NCBI GenBank assembly: GCA_015654535.1
Contig: JAATGU010000066.1
Span: 1-61,139, forward strand
From: Bacteroidales bacterium
GTDB lineage: Bacteria > Bacteroidota > Bacteroidia > Bacteroidales > Bacteroidaceae
DNA: 61,139 nt
Direction: 5' to 3'
The notes under the pieces are model-generated. The model was not told where the DNA came from. It saw only the letters and a list, made by a program, of their open reading frames with translations, and made no database searches. Below, piece by piece: positions 19,528 to 29,605 of the stretch (positions are counted from its first letter, which is position 1; each line of letters opens with the position of its first letter). A program made the translations under genes and the position numbers.

Positions 19528-20877
19528 TCAAATTCGTTCTGCAATAGGTTTATATTCTTGCACTTCCAGCACATTCTTATAAGCGGGGCGAATAATCCGC
19601 TTTCCTTCGAAATTAAGTTCTTCGATACGGTGAGCAGTCCATCCCACAATACGAGACATGGCAAACAAAGGAGTGTATATTTCCTGAGGAAGACCAATCA
19701 TTTCATATACAAATCCAGAATAGAAGTCCACATTGCTGGATACTCGTTTACCTCCTTTTCCTTTAACCTTAGTAAAGCATTCGATAGATCGCTCTTCCAG
19801 CAATTCCAGAAAATTAAATTCTTTCTCCCTACCTTTTTCTTTTGCCAAATCGCGCGCCATTTCTTTGAGTAAAATAGCCCGGGGATCGGAAATCGTATAA
19901 ACTGCATGGCCAATACCGTAGATAAGTCCGGTCTTATTATACGCTTCTTTATTTAATATACGTGTCAAATAGGTATCAATCTCTTTCACATCCGTCCAAT
20001 CCTGCACATGTTTTTTTAAATGATTGAACATATCTACCACCTGAATATTCGCACCACCGTGTAAAGGCCCTTTCAGTGAGCCAATGCCTGCTGCAATGGA
20101 AGAATAAGTATCCGTGCCAGTCGAAGAGGTTACACGAACCGTAAAGGTTGAATTATTACCACCACCATGTTCGGCATGAAGCACTAATAAAAGATCGAGT
20201 GTGCGGGCCTCCAACTCAGTATAATCTTTTTTAAGCATATAAAGAAAATTCTCTGCAATAGAGAGTTCTTCCTGAGGATGCCGAATATGCAGGGAACGAC
20301 CAAAAGTCGCATGCCTCAACATGTTATACGCATAAGCTATAATGGTAGGGAACTTTGAAATAAGATCAATACTTTGACGCATCAAGTTATCACGGGAAGT
20401 ATCATCCGGATTGGGATCAAATGTATACATTTCCAAGACACTACGAGCCAGGATATTCATAATATTTTTCCCTTCCAAATCAAGGATATTCATTTTTGTC
20501 TTCTGCTCCAAAGGCATATTGTCATTGATCAATTCCTTAAATGAAGTTAGTTCTTCTTTGTCGGGAAGACTGCCCGAAAGTAAAAGATAAGCTACTTCTT
20601 CAAATCCAAAACGTTTTTCTTTTATAATAGCGTGTGCAATATCGTCCAGATCAAGTCCACGATAAAACAACTTTCCGGGAATAGGTTGTAGTCCTCCTCC
20701 GGGGATACGTTCATAACCTACCACATTACCAATTTTGGTAAGTCCCACGAGAACTCCCGTACCATCTTCATTACGTAACCCACGCTTTACTCCGTACAGC
20801 GTAAATAATTCGTTGTCTATCTTTGTAGTGTTTTTAATAGACTCAGACAACTTGTAAATGATATATTCCTTTTTCAT
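19528..20877 (-). CDS. gltA: Citrate synthase
   Basis: This 449-residue protein has the citrate synthase catalytic elements: His in LLVLHAEHGGGNNSTF, His in IYGIGHAVYTISDPRA and Asp in SSNVDFYSGFVYEM. It condenses oxaloacetate and acetyl-CoA. The N-terminal part (about 60 residues) is of the kind seen in Bacteroidetes citrate synthases. It is the third gene of acnA-icd-gltA, 12 bp after icd, so the operon supplies citrate, isocitrate and 2-oxoglutarate for glutamate synthesis. A 2-methylcitrate synthase activity is less likely in this context. Confidence 0.93.
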   Translation of the reverse strand: MKKEYIIYKLSESIKNTTKIDNELFTLYGVKRGLRNEDGTGVLVGLTKIGNVVGYERIPGGGLQPIPGKLFYRGLDLDDIAHAIIKEKRFGFEEVAYLLLSGSLPDKEELTSFKELINDNMPLEQKTKMNILDLEGKNIMNILARSVLEMYTFDPNPDDTSRDNLMRQSIDLISKFPTIIAYAYNMLRHATFGRSLHIRHPQEELSIAENFLYMLKKDYTELEARTLDLLLVLHAEHGGGNNSTFTVRVTSSTGTDTYSSIAAGIGSLKGPLHGGANIQVVDMFNHLKKHVQDWTDVKEIDTYLTRILNKEAYNKTGLIYGIGHAVYTISDPRAILLKEMARDLAKEKGREKEFNFLELLEERSIECFTKVKGKGGKRVSSNVDFYSGFVYEMIGLPQEIYTPLFAMSRIVGWTAHRIEELNFEGKRIIRPAYKNVLEVQEYKPIAERI

Positions 20878-20889
20878 AAGCGTACGTAT

Positions 20890-22077
20890 TTATTCGTTTA
20901 TTATAGAAACAATTAAATCACGGAACCCGGTAGTAGACAAAGAAACACCATCCGGCATAAAACGGGCCAAGTCATGGGTTGCTTTACAACTTTCAAAAGC
21001 ACATTCCATAGCCGAAGTAATGAGACTTGCAGCTTCATTCCAGCCAAAGTATTCCAACATCATTGCTGCCGATAGTAGTAATGAAGACGGATTCACACTA
21101 TTTTTTCCCGCAATGTTGGGAGCTGTGCCATGAGTAGCCTCAAAGATGGCATGTCCAGAATCATAATTAATATTTGCTCCGGGTGCAATGCCTATTCCTC
21201 CAACCATTGCAGCCAATTGGTCTGAAATATAATCACCATTAAGATTCAATGTGGCAATGACAGAGTATTCCTCAGGAATGAGCAAGGTATTTTGCAAGAA
21301 AGCATCCGCTATCACATCTTTAATGATAATCTTCCCCTCACGCAATTCATCAGCGAACTCCCGTTCAGCGAGTTCATATCCCCATTTTTTAAATCCTCCT
21401 TCGGTGAATTTCATAATATTTCCTTTATGAACCAACGTCACACTAGGCAGTCCATTCGTTAAAGCATAACGAATAGCGGCACGAACCAATCGCTCTGTTC
21501 CTTCCTTAGAGACAGGTTTCACTCCAAAAGAAGAGGTTTCAGGGAAACGAACCTTCGTCACTCCCATTTCATCATGGAGGAAACGATAAAATTTCTTCGC
21601 TTCAGGTGTACCTTGCTCCCACTCTATCCCTGCATAAATATCTTCCGTGTTTTCTCTAAAGATATGCATATCTACTTTTTGGGGGGCTTTCACAGGAGAA
21701 ACCACTCCCCGAAACCAACGAACGGGACGCAAGCAAACATATAAATCGAGCTCTTGGCGCAACGCAACGTTCAACGAACGTATACCTCCACCAATAGGAG
21801 TTGTCAGAGGACCTTTTATTCCTACAAAATACTCTTTAAATGCTTGCATTGTCTCTTCCGGTAACCAAGAGCCTGTGGCGTTAAATGCTTTCTCTCCCGC
21901 AAGGACTTCCATCCACTCAATACCTCTTTTATCTTGGTAAGCAGCATAAACAGCTGCATCAACTATTGCTTGTGTAGCAGGAGTAATTTCAGCTCCTACT
22001 CCATCTCCCATAATAAATGGAATCGTTACACAGTCGGGTATAACGAGACGCCCCTTTTCTTTCGTTATTTTACTCAT
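20890..22077 (-). CDS. icd: Isocitrate dehydrogenase (NADP-type)
   Basis: This 395-residue protein of the isocitrate/isopropylmalate dehydrogenase family contains [18 protein letters not shown], the substrate loop [54 protein letters not shown], metal-binding DAFLQN and the nucleotide-binding [13 protein letters not shown]. It converts isocitrate to 2-oxoglutarate with release of CO2. It lies between aconitase (37-bp gap) and citrate synthase. The NADP preference is inferred from the bacterial Icd-like sequence. Confidence 0.93.
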   Translation of the reverse strand: MSKITKEKGRLVIPDCVTIPFIMGDGVGAEITPATQAIVDAAVYAAYQDKRGIEWMEVLAGEKAFNATGSWLPEETMQAFKEYFVGIKGPLTTPIGGGIRSLNVALRQELDLYVCLRPVRWFRGVVSPVKAPQKVDMHIFRENTEDIYAGIEWEQGTPEAKKFYRFLHDEMGVTKVRFPETSSFGVKPVSKEGTERLVRAAIRYALTNGLPSVTLVHKGNIMKFTEGGFKKWGYELAEREFADELREGKIIIKDVIADAFLQNTLLIPEEYSVIATLNLNGDYISDQLAAMVGGIGIAPGANINYDSGHAIFEATHGTAPNIAGKNSVNPSSLLLSAAMMLEYFGWNEAASLITSAMECAFESCKATHDLARFMPDGVSLSTTGFRDLIVSIINE

Positions 22078-22114
22078 GTTTTATTTAGCCTATATCAAAA
22101 TATATGTGATCTAC

Positions 22115-24358
22115 TTATTTACTGTTCAAAGCTGATCCGGCACGAAACCAGTCAATTTGTTGTTTATTATAGGTATGCAGAACTTCAAAACTCTCTTGTA
22201 CTCCATCTTCGTGCCGGACAATTGCCATCAATGGTTTACCGGGAGCAAATGAGCCAAGACCTACTATTGAGATTAAATCATGCTCCTTAATACGATCATA
22301 ATCCGTTTTCTCAGCAAAAGTCACAGCCAGCATACCTTGTTTCTTCAGGTTCGTTTCATGAATGCGGGCAAAGCTTTTGGCCAGAATCACACGCACATTT
22401 AAAAAACGAGGTTCCATAGCGGCATGCTCGCGGGAAGAACCTTCTCCATAATTTTCTTCCGCCACTACAATAGAAGGCATATTGACCGTTTTATATTTCT
22501 TTGCCACAGCAGAAACAGTATCATATTCTCCTGTCAAAGGATAGCAAACAGAATTTGTTTTTCCATTAAATGCATTGACCGCTCCCATGAGCATATTGTC
22601 CGAGATGTTTTCAAGATGTCCCCGGAAGCGAAGCCAAGGACCAGCCATTGAAATGTGATCAGTAGTACATTTCCCTTGTGTTTTGATTAACAAAGGCATA
22701 TTCAATAACTCATTTCCATCCCAAGCGGGAAAAGGTTGGAGTACCTGTAGACGAGCAGATGCGGGGTTGATTTGTACATCAGCTGTCATACCTGTAGGAG
22801 CTAGATATCCATTATCACTCTGAACAAAGCCCTTTGTGGGGAGGTACTCTCCTTGCGGTTCGGCAAGTTTCACCTCTTTACCTTCTGCATTAATAAGTGA
22901 ATCTGTTAACGGATTAAAGCAAAGATCTCCAGCAATAGTAAGTGCCATGGTCAGTTCCGGAGAAGCAACAAAAGCATAAGTATTTGGATTACCATCCGCA
23001 CGCTTGGCAAAGTTGCGATTAAAAGAAGTAACAATCGCATTTTTGCGATTAGGGTCATCCGTTTCCCTTTTCCACTGACCGATGCAAGGACCACAAGCAT
23101 TTGCCATAATGACTCCTCCCAAAGATTCAAAGGTATCAATCATACCCTCTCGAAGAGCAGTCTGTCGAATCTGTTCGGAACCTGGATTAATAATTAATTG
23201 AGCCGAGACCTTTAGTTTCTTTTCTATTGCCTGACGGGCAACAGAAGCCGCCCTGCTAATATCTTGATAAGAAGAATTTGTACAAGATCCAATCAATCCC
23301 ACCTCCATCCTCCGCGGATAATCATTAGCCTTTACTTTCTCTGCAAATTCAGAAATCGGAGTCGCTGCGTCCGGAGTAAACGGGCCATTAATATAAGGCT
23401 CCAGTGCAGACAAATCAAGTTCAATAATCTGATCAAAATAGTTGTCCGGATGTTCAAGTACTGCTGAATCCGCCTGTAATTCAATAGAAATGCCATCTGC
23501 TAATTCTGCAATTTCCGCACGTCCGGTGGCACGAAGATAATCAGACATCTGAGAATCATAGGCAAACAGAGAAGTTGTAGCTCCAACTTCTGCTCCCATA
23601 TTACAGATTGTAGCTTTACCTGTGGCAGAAATAGAAGCTGCTCCTTCACCAAAATATTCTATAATGGCATTTGTCCCTCCTTTTACAGTTAAGATTCCGG
23701 CCAATTTCAATATCACATCCTTTGGAGAAGCCCATCCATTCAACTTACCTACCAGCTTCACACCAATCAGTTTAGGCATTTTAAGTTCCCATTCCATTCC
23801 GGTCATCACATCCACTGCATCCGCGCCACCTACTCCAATGGCAATCATTCCTAATCCGCCGGCATTTGGAGTATGAGAATCAGTTCCAACCATCATTCCA
23901 CCCGGGAAAGCATAATTTTCCAATACCACCTGATGAATAATTCCAGCTCCCGGTTTCCAAAATCCAATGCCATATTTCGATGAGACATCCCGAAGAAAGT
24001 CATATACTTCCCGGTTATTTTCAGTAGCAGTGGCAATATCCACACTTGCACCTTTGTATGCCTGAATTAAATGATCACAATGTACCGTAGCCGGAACTTC
24101 AGATTTTATTTTCCCAGCATTCATAAATTGTAGCAAAGCCATTTGAGCTGTGGCATCTTGCATCGCCACACGATCAGGACGAAAATTCACATAATCTTCC
24201 CCTCGTTTATAATTAGTTGCCAAACTTTCATTATATAAATGAGCATAAAGAATTTTTTCAGCTAACGTCATAGCCCGACCGACGTTTTTACGGGAAAATG
24301 TAACTCGTTCCACAAAAGAGGAGTAAAATCTCTTTAGCATTTCAATATCATGCACCAT
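22115..24358 (-). CDS. acnA: Aconitate hydratase
   Basis: This 747-residue protein has the mitochondrial-type aconitase layout. [22 protein letters not shown] comes first. The 4Fe-4S cysteines are in [11 protein letters not shown] and [10 protein letters not shown]. The C-terminal swivel domain has [18 protein letters not shown]. It interconverts citrate and isocitrate. It is the first gene of the acnA-icd-gltA-mscS set on the minus strand, with a promoter at 24470-24500. The symbol follows common use. Some annotations call this form acnB or simply aconitase. Confidence 0.93.
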   Translation of the reverse strand: MVHDIEMLKRFYSSFVERVTFSRKNVGRAMTLAEKILYAHLYNESLATNYKRGEDYVNFRPDRVAMQDATAQMALLQFMNAGKIKSEVPATVHCDHLIQAYKGASVDIATATENNREVYDFLRDVSSKYGIGFWKPGAGIIHQVVLENYAFPGGMMVGTDSHTPNAGGLGMIAIGVGGADAVDVMTGMEWELKMPKLIGVKLVGKLNGWASPKDVILKLAGILTVKGGTNAIIEYFGEGAASISATGKATICNMGAEVGATTSLFAYDSQMSDYLRATGRAEIAELADGISIELQADSAVLEHPDNYFDQIIELDLSALEPYINGPFTPDAATPISEFAEKVKANDYPRRMEVGLIGSCTNSSYQDISRAASVARQAIEKKLKVSAQLIINPGSEQIRQTALREGMIDTFESLGGVIMANACGPCIGQWKRETDDPNRKNAIVTSFNRNFAKRADGNPNTYAFVASPELTMALTIAGDLCFNPLTDSLINAEGKEVKLAEPQGEYLPTKGFVQSDNGYLAPTGMTADVQINPASARLQVLQPFPAWDGNELLNMPLLIKTQGKCTTDHISMAGPWLRFRGHLENISDNMLMGAVNAFNGKTNSVCYPLTGEYDTVSAVAKKYKTVNMPSIVVAEENYGEGSSREHAAMEPRFLNVRVILAKSFARIHETNLKKQGMLAVTFAEKTDYDRIKEHDLISIVGLGSFAPGKPLMAIVRHEDGVQESFEVLHTYNKQQIDWFRAGSALNSK

Positions 24359-24469
24359 CAGATTATATTTTATATGTTACCTTTTAACTATTAAAGCTAC
24401 CTATTTGTTTTAAAAATTGTATATTATTTCAAATTCGTTTATAAAAAAGCTCTTTCTACAGTACTATTG

Positions 24470-24500
24470 CAAAGTTAAAGATTATTTTGGAGAAAACAAT
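24470..24500 (-). promoter_or_regulatory. Promoter of acnA-icd-gltA
   Basis: On the minus strand TAACTTTG (24470-24477) fits the -7 box. ATTG (24497-24500) is a near -33 box with a 19-bp spacer. Its upstream edge nearly touches the promoter of the divergent transporter gene. Confidence 0.6.
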
Positions 24501-24513
24501 TCTATTCTACAAT

Positions 24514-24545
24514 ATTGGTATTGCAAATTATAAGAATTACTTTTG
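24514..24545 (+). promoter_or_regulatory. Promoter of the EamA transporter gene
   Basis: TACTTTTG (24538-24545) fits the -7 consensus, and ATTG (24514-24517) is a near -33 box with a 20-bp spacer. It predicts transcription from about 24552, which excludes the TTG start at 24487 and selects the ATG at 24568. Confidence 0.6.
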
Positions 24546-24567
24546 CCTGCATAATAATGGAGAAAAT

Positions 24568-25515
24568 ATGAATAATGATAAGAATTATAAAGGTCATGTA
24601 GCCATGTTGGGAGCCAGTGTGATCTGGGGATTGAATTCCCCCATTGGGAAAGCAGCCTTAGACTCTGGTATTACTCCTCTTTCACTGACAACTTTTCGTT
24701 TTGTAGGTGCAGCAATCGCTTTTTGGTTTATATCTTTATTTACAAAACAAGAGCACGTGAAATCGGAAGATTTACTAATGTTATTCTTTGCCGCACTTTT
24801 TGGTATTGTGTTCAATCAAGGCAGCTTTATCTTTGGCCTTTCTTTGACCTCTCCCATTGACGCTTCAATAGTAACGACCATGGCTCCTATTGTTACAATG
24901 ATTGTAGCTGCCATTTATCTGAAAGAGCCCATTACTGGGAAAAAAATTATCGGGATATTTATAGGTGCCATGGGTGCACTATTACTTATAATAAACAGTC
25001 AAAGTGCTACTAATGCTAAATCAGGGAATATTTGGGGGGATCTACTTTGCCTAACTGCTCAAATCAGTTTTGCCATTTACCTGACAGCTTTTAAAAATTT
25101 AATAGACCGATACTCGGCAGTTACCATTATGAAATGGATGTTCATCTATGCTTCGATGTGTTTCATACCTTTCTCTTACAACGATATTGCTTTAACTCAT
25201 TTCTCCACTATCCCATTACATGTATATGGAGAAATATCCTTTGTGGTTTTAGGAGCTACATTCCTTGCCTATCTTTTGGTAATGACCGGACAAAAAAACT
25301 TACGGCCAACCATTGTAAGTATGTATAATTATGTGCAACCCATTGTGGCATCCTTCGTTGCCGTTTCCATAGGAATGGATACCTTCGGTTGGTCAAAAGC
25401 CGCTGCCATCGTACTGGTCTTTCTAGGAGTTTACATTGTCACTTTAAGTAAATCAAAAGCGCAATTGGAAGCAGAGTTATCACATCAAAAAGAATCTCAG
25501 TCGCCAAAAGAATAA
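24568..25515 (+). CDS. EamA/DMT-family transporter
   Basis: From the ATG at 24568-24570 the protein has 315 residues and about ten hydrophobic helices arranged as two EamA repeats. The first begins HVAMLGASVIWGLNSPIGKAAL and has a paired LYLKEPITGKKIIG-type loop. The second begins with LLCLTAQISFAIYLTAFKNL. A longer frame from TTG 24487 would add 27 residues but overlaps the promoter. DMT proteins export or import small metabolites across the inner membrane. The substrate cannot be inferred. The gene is divergent from acnA. Confidence 0.9.
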   Translation: MNNDKNYKGHVAMLGASVIWGLNSPIGKAALDSGITPLSLTTFRFVGAAIAFWFISLFTKQEHVKSEDLLMLFFAALFGIVFNQGSFIFGLSLTSPIDASIVTTMAPIVTMIVAAIYLKEPITGKKIIGIFIGAMGALLLIINSQSATNAKSGNIWGDLLCLTAQISFAIYLTAFKNLIDRYSAVTIMKWMFIYASMCFIPFSYNDIALTHFSTIPLHVYGEISFVVLGATFLAYLLVMTGQKNLRPTIVSMYNYVQPIVASFVAVSIGMDTFGWSKAAAIVLVFLGVYIVTLSKSKAQLEAELSHQKESQSPKE

Positions 25516-25549
25516 CGCAAGAACTATTAATCATATCGATTTAAAAAAA

Positions 25550-26095
25550 ATGGAATCATTTGCCGCTATAGATTTTGAAACAGCCAACGGGCAACGCACC
25601 AGTGTTTGTAGTGTAGGAATTGTAATCGTAAAAAACGGAGAAATAACAGATCGCTTTCATAGTCTCATTCGTCCACGTCCTAACTTTTATACTTACTGGA
25701 CTACACAAGTACATGGCATGGTATATGAAGATACTGCCCAAGCTCCAGATTTTCAAGAAGTATGGGCACAAATAGCTCCTAAAATTAATGGATTGCCTTT
25801 AGTGGCTCACAACAGCCCTTTTGACGAAGGCTGTTTGAAAGCTGTATTCAACTTATACGGCTTAACCTATCCCAATTATCAGTTTTATTGCACTTGTAGA
25901 TTATCCAGAAAAATACATAAAGGATTACTTAACCACCAATTACAAACTGTCTCAGAATATTGTGGCTATGACCTTAAGCAGCATCACCATGCATTAGCTG
26001 ATGCCGAAGCATGTGCGATCATAGCTCTGAGTATGTTGGAAAAGACAAAGAGCAATAGTTTTGATGAACTATACAAGCTTATTCAAAAGAAATAA
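25550..26095 (+). CDS. DEDDh-type 3'-5' exonuclease (DnaQ-like)
   Basis: This 181-residue single-domain exonuclease has all the DEDDh motifs: Exo I FAAIDFETANG (Asp, Glu), Exo II VAHNSPFDEG (Asp) and Exo III HHALADAEACA (His, Asp). It matches stand-alone DnaQ/epsilon-like exonucleases found next to unrelated genes in Bacteroides. It probably trims 3' ends of DNA or RNA in repair or turnover. It starts 34 bp after the transporter gene and may be co-transcribed with it. I see no feature that makes it a polymerase III subunit. Confidence 0.88.
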   Translation: MESFAAIDFETANGQRTSVCSVGIVIVKNGEITDRFHSLIRPRPNFYTYWTTQVHGMVYEDTAQAPDFQEVWAQIAPKINGLPLVAHNSPFDEGCLKAVFNLYGLTYPNYQFYCTCRLSRKIHKGLLNHQLQTVSEYCGYDLKQHHHALADAEACAIIALSMLEKTKSNSFDELYKLIQKK

Positions 26096-26357
26096 GATAA
26101 TAAGCCTAATTACAAAAAAAATCTTCACTATCGCTCCTTTATCATACGTATTCATCCAGAAGGTGGGAATGTCGGAATAATTTTTTGGCCAAACGTCAAG
26201 ATCTTCATTAAAATAGATCGAAAAGATTTTCAATTTATAGCTTCTCAACCAATCATTAATCACACAAAAATAAAATTTCTCATGCAAATTAAAAATTAGA
26301 TCTCACTCCACAATCGAAAATCAGCCCTTTATTAATTCTTTCTTTGAATATAAATCG

Positions 26358-26990
26358 CTAGCATCCCATCAATTCAATTCTTATCACATCATTTTTTACC
26401 TCAAAATTGTATTTAAGACCAGTATTAGTAAAAAATTCATTTAAAGCGGCAATACTAGGATAATCATTTTCCCCCGTAAAACAACGGGCGTCATCTATTA
26501 ATAATATGTGAGGTAATTTTGTTGGTACAATAGCATTCAGCTCTCCCCAAATAGGGCTCTCTTTTTCTCCTTTCCCAGTAAGGCCTCCGGAGTAATGACC
26601 ATCCAACCAAAAGATTGCCGGTTCATTCAGTTTATTGACTATTTCACCTAACCTTTTCGAGGAGTCTCCATGGAGAAGTTCTATCTTAGTAAATTTCTTA
26701 AAGCGCTTCACGGCTTCGTTATAGTAATAATCAGAGAGTTCAATGCTATAGATTTTATCGAAAAATTTTAATTGAGCATAAATCATATCGCCTTTATAAG
26801 TACCAGTTTCAATCAGGATTTTATAACCACTTTTCTTCTGATAAGCGCGTATAACCAATCTTTTCACCGAATGAACCGGAGGAATAGGTTTTCCTGCTTT
26901 TTCCCATTTATTTACTTCATACTTAATCTCAACTTCCTTCAGTTTGTCAAATACAAACCTGGGAATGTATCTCCGGATAGCTTCTTTCAT
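26358..26990 (-). CDS. Class I SAM-methyltransferase-like protein
   Basis: This 210-residue protein has a Rossmann-like core: ILIETGTYKGDMIYA resembles the glycine-rich SAM loop, KIYSIELSDYYYNEA has the acidic residue after strand 2, and IELLHGDSSKRL and FWLDGHYSGG follow. This is close to FkbM/Methyltransf_24-type enzymes often found near glycan or antibiotic genes. The substrate is unknown. It is transcribed alone, with a TATATTTG box on the minus strand at 27023-27030. The 262-bp stretch 26096-26357 before it holds nothing I can support. Confidence 0.65.
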   Translation of the reverse strand: MKEAIRRYIPRFVFDKLKEVEIKYEVNKWEKAGKPIPPVHSVKRLVIRAYQKKSGYKILIETGTYKGDMIYAQLKFFDKIYSIELSDYYYNEAVKRFKKFTKIELLHGDSSKRLGEIVNKLNEPAIFWLDGHYSGGLTGKGEKESPIWGELNAIVPTKLPHILLIDDARCFTGENDYPSIAALNEFFTNTGLKYNFEVKNDVIRIELMGC

Positions 26991-27123
26991 CTTTATAAAG
27001 ACTTTTTGTTAATTTTAAGCTGCAAATATATATCTTTCCAAGAATAAAAAGGATTTCTATATTTCATTATTTCTTAAAAATATTTTTTTTAACCATTCTT
27101 TCCTATTTACTTCAATGATAAGT

Positions 27124-27186
27124 AAAAAAGTGCCCCATCTTAAAACTGGTTTGTTGAAGATAAAAAACCAGATTAAGACAGGGCAT
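27124..27186 (-). terminator. Long hairpin terminator after ilvC
   Basis: Inverted sequences at 27131-27152 and 27163-27185 pair over about 20 bp (outer arm TGCCC/GGGCA, inner arm CTGGTTT/AAACCAG) with a few mismatches and one indel. On the minus strand the hairpin is followed by a C and a run of six T. It lies 50 bp beyond the ilvC stop codon. Confidence 0.7.
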
Positions 27187-27237
27187 TATATTGTAAAGAG
27201 GGCAAACGCCCCTCCGTTTTTATTTTAATTGATCATA

Positions 27238-28284
27238 TCAATTGTTTTCAGGACGCAATTTACGAACCACAGCACCTGTTTGCCACATTTCGCTTTCACG
27301 AAGCGCTTTTAATTCTGCATCCAAACCTGCACGATAGTCGGGTTTAGAATTTGTGTCAATTGAGCGTTGAGCTTCATTGCCACATTTTACTTCTGCATAC
27401 AATTTTTCAAAGACAGGTTTGGTAGCATCGTGAAATGGAATCATCCAGTCGAGAGCACCACGTTGAGCAGTCGTTGAACAGTTGGCGTACATCCAGTCCA
27501 TCCCTTTCTTTGCAAAAAGAGGCATTAATGATTGGGTTAATTCTTCTACTGTTTCATTGAAAGCTTCAGAAGGGGTATGTCCATTTTCACGCAACGTTTC
27601 ATATTGCGCAAGTAGTAATCCTTGGATAGCTCCCATTAAAGTACCGCGTTCACCTGTTAAATCAGAATAAACTTCACGTTTGAATGTTGTTTCAAACAAA
27701 TAACCTGAACCTACTCCTATACCCAATGCAATCACACGTTCGAAAGCTTTGCCAGTAGCATCCTGGAAAACAGCATAAGATGAATTCAAACCACGGCCTT
27801 CCAAAAACATAGTACGAAGAGATGTGCCGGAACCTTTTGGAGCAATAAGAATTACATCAACATCAGTAGGAGGAACAATCCCGGTTCTTTCTTTGTAAGT
27901 GATGCCAAAACCATGAGAGAAATAAAGTGCTTTTCCTGCGGTAAGATTCTTCTTTACTGTAGGCCACACTTCAATTTGAGCTGCATCTGAAAGAAGATAT
28001 TGGATAATAGTACCTCGTTGACAAGCTTCGTCTATTTCAAATAAAGTTTCTCCGGGTACCCATCCATCGGCTACCGCTTTTTCCCAAGTCTTTCCACCTT
28101 TACGTTGACCTACAATCACATTAAAGCCGTTGTCTCTTAAATTCAATGATTGACCAGGCCCCTGAACACCATAACCAATTACTGCTATGATTTCATTTTT
28201 CAATACTTCACGTGCTTTTTCTAAAGGAAATTCTTCGCGGGTTACTACATTTTCAGTAACACCACCAAAATTCATTTGTGCCAT
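27238..28284 (-). CDS. ilvC: Ketol-acid reductoisomerase
   Basis: This 348-residue protein has the N-terminal NAD(P)-binding loop GYGVQGPGQSLNLRDNGF, the basic cofactor-selecting segment VGQRKGGKTW, SHGFGITYKE, and APKGSGTSLR, where class I enzymes have a similar phosphate-contacting loop. It rearranges and reduces acetolactate and acetohydroxybutyrate in valine/isoleucine synthesis. It is the last gene of the ilv operon, 26 bp after the thioesterase. The length is slightly above the usual 330 residues. Confidence 0.94.
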   Translation of the reverse strand: MAQMNFGGVTENVVTREEFPLEKAREVLKNEIIAVIGYGVQGPGQSLNLRDNGFNVIVGQRKGGKTWEKAVADGWVPGETLFEIDEACQRGTIIQYLLSDAAQIEVWPTVKKNLTAGKALYFSHGFGITYKERTGIVPPTDVDVILIAPKGSGTSLRTMFLEGRGLNSSYAVFQDATGKAFERVIALGIGVGSGYLFETTFKREVYSDLTGERGTLMGAIQGLLLAQYETLRENGHTPSEAFNETVEELTQSLMPLFAKKGMDWMYANCSTTAQRGALDWMIPFHDATKPVFEKLYAEVKCGNEAQRSIDTNSKPDYRAGLDAELKALRESEMWQTGAVVRKLRPENN

Positions 28285-28310
28285 TTTTGTTTTCTTTTTT
28301 ATTTAAAAAA

Positions 28311-29057
28311 CTAATTAATAAATATTACTTTACTTCGACAAACCACATCGCCGTCCACTTTTTTAATCTCTATATTGTACTCACTTTCATTAATCTTCTG
28401 TTTGTAAAAAGAAAGAGTATCACTATAGTAGCTCTCCGCAATATATGCAACTTCAAAACGCTTTATCCGTTTTTCTTTATACATTTCTATTGGAAAAAGA
28501 TCAAGAACATGTTCTATGTATTTAATGCTGTTTACATGTCCATTAATATCAATATCACTGTACTTCACCTTATATATTATTTCAGGACCACTACTATCTA
28601 TTTTAATACGAGTCGGTTTTTCAATAGGACATTTCTTATCGCTCACATAATTAAGAATCTCTCCTCCATGCAAAGTTAGCAAATCGGCAGGTTTACGTAT
28701 TTCGAGATTAATCATAGCCCAAACAGATCGTGCATAACCAATCGGCTTATTTTCTTTGTTTAGAATCGCAAAATTACGGTCTGTAAAAAGGCGGTAAACA
28801 TTCTCCACCCATGTTTCGATACTAAAGTGTTCATATTGATAAGGCATCTCATCCAATTCCACCGCTAAGCGAGAAAGCACCCAAGTATAATTTACCTCAT
28901 TGAGATAACCGATGCCAAACCCACGGTCGGTAGAGTGAAAACCTGCACAATTCAATAAATGATTTCCCAAAACACTCATCGTTAAGTGCCCGGTAAAATC
29001 CACATGAAAAGGCTCAGCTACAAAATTATAATGCCCTATTGATTCATTCTCCGACAT
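28311..29057 (-). CDS. Acyl-ACP thioesterase (FatA/FatB-like)
   Basis: From the ATG at 29055-29057 the protein has 248 residues. An upstream in-frame TTG (29078) would extend the overlap with ilvN to 35 bp, so the ATG is preferred and the genes overlap by 14 bp. It has two hot-dog domains. The second carries SDIDINGHVNSIKY, the N-x-H catalytic loop of plant-type and bacterial acyl-ACP thioesterases (PF01643). It would release fatty acids from acyl-ACP. Its position between ilvN and ilvC ties fatty-acid release to branched-chain precursor supply. That link is inference. Confidence 0.85.
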   Translation of the reverse strand: MSENESIGHYNFVAEPFHVDFTGHLTMSVLGNHLLNCAGFHSTDRGFGIGYLNEVNYTWVLSRLAVELDEMPYQYEHFSIETWVENVYRLFTDRNFAILNKENKPIGYARSVWAMINLEIRKPADLLTLHGGEILNYVSDKKCPIEKPTRIKIDSSGPEIIYKVKYSDIDINGHVNSIKYIEHVLDLFPIEMYKEKRIKRFEVAYIAESYYSDTLSFYKQKINESEYNIEIKKVDGDVVCRSKVIFIN

Positions 29058-29595
29058 TAGTATCCTTTCTACTTTCAATTAAAGCCAGAAAATTACTTAG
29101 TCGTTCTACCGGACTTTTTGTTATAGCAATACGTCCCGAACGAACAAACTGCCACAATCCCATAGGCATTAGTTCATCATACAAAGCTTGCGTTTCGTCC
29201 GGATGCCCCGTCAGTTCAATCACAACATAAGTATGATTCACTTCCAAAATACGAGCATTATGTTTACGGACTAATTTTTCCACCTGATTACTTCCTAAGA
29301 AGCCCAAAGAAGGGACTTTATAAAGCGCCACTTCCTGATAAATAATCTCATCATCGGTATAATAATGCGCTTGCATCACATCAATTCGCTTCTCTATTTG
29401 CTTCGTTACTTTTTCTATCGTATCAGCATCTGTACAGGTAGTAATCGTATATTTATGAATATCTTTAATCGAAGAAGCTGAAACGCTTAGAGTTTCTATA
29501 TTCAGCTGTCTGCGGGTAAAGATCGTAGTAACCTGATTCAACAGTCCGGCAATATTTTCTGAATAGACGTTGATTGTATATAATTTCTTATCCAT
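29044..29595 (-). CDS. ilvN: Acetolactate synthase small (regulatory) subunit
   Basis: This 183-residue protein starts with an ACT domain (KLYTINVYSENIAGLLNQVTTIFTRRQLNIETL) and has the second domain of IlvN/IlvH regulatory subunits. It binds valine to inhibit the catalytic subunit encoded 10 bp upstream. It overlaps the thioesterase gene by 14 bp, pointing to translational coupling. Confidence 0.93.
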   Translation of the reverse strand: MDKKLYTINVYSENIAGLLNQVTTIFTRRQLNIETLSVSASSIKDIHKYTITTCTDADTIEKVTKQIEKRIDVMQAHYYTDDEIIYQEVALYKVPSLGFLGSNQVEKLVRKHNARILEVNHTYVVIELTGHPDETQALYDELMPMGLWQFVRSGRIAITKSPVERLSNFLALIESRKDTNVGE

Positions 29596-29605
29596 AATCT
29601 CTTTA

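Noticed and set aside
26069..26287. 72-codon minus-strand frame
   Set aside because: It overlaps the exonuclease 3' end, has no promoter or family signature, and its C-terminal part is low-complexity hydrophobic. A gene relic is possible but not supported.
27131..27185. Hairpin after ilvC as a MITE
   Set aside because: Its position just after ilvC, its size and the T-run after the stem fit a terminator better.
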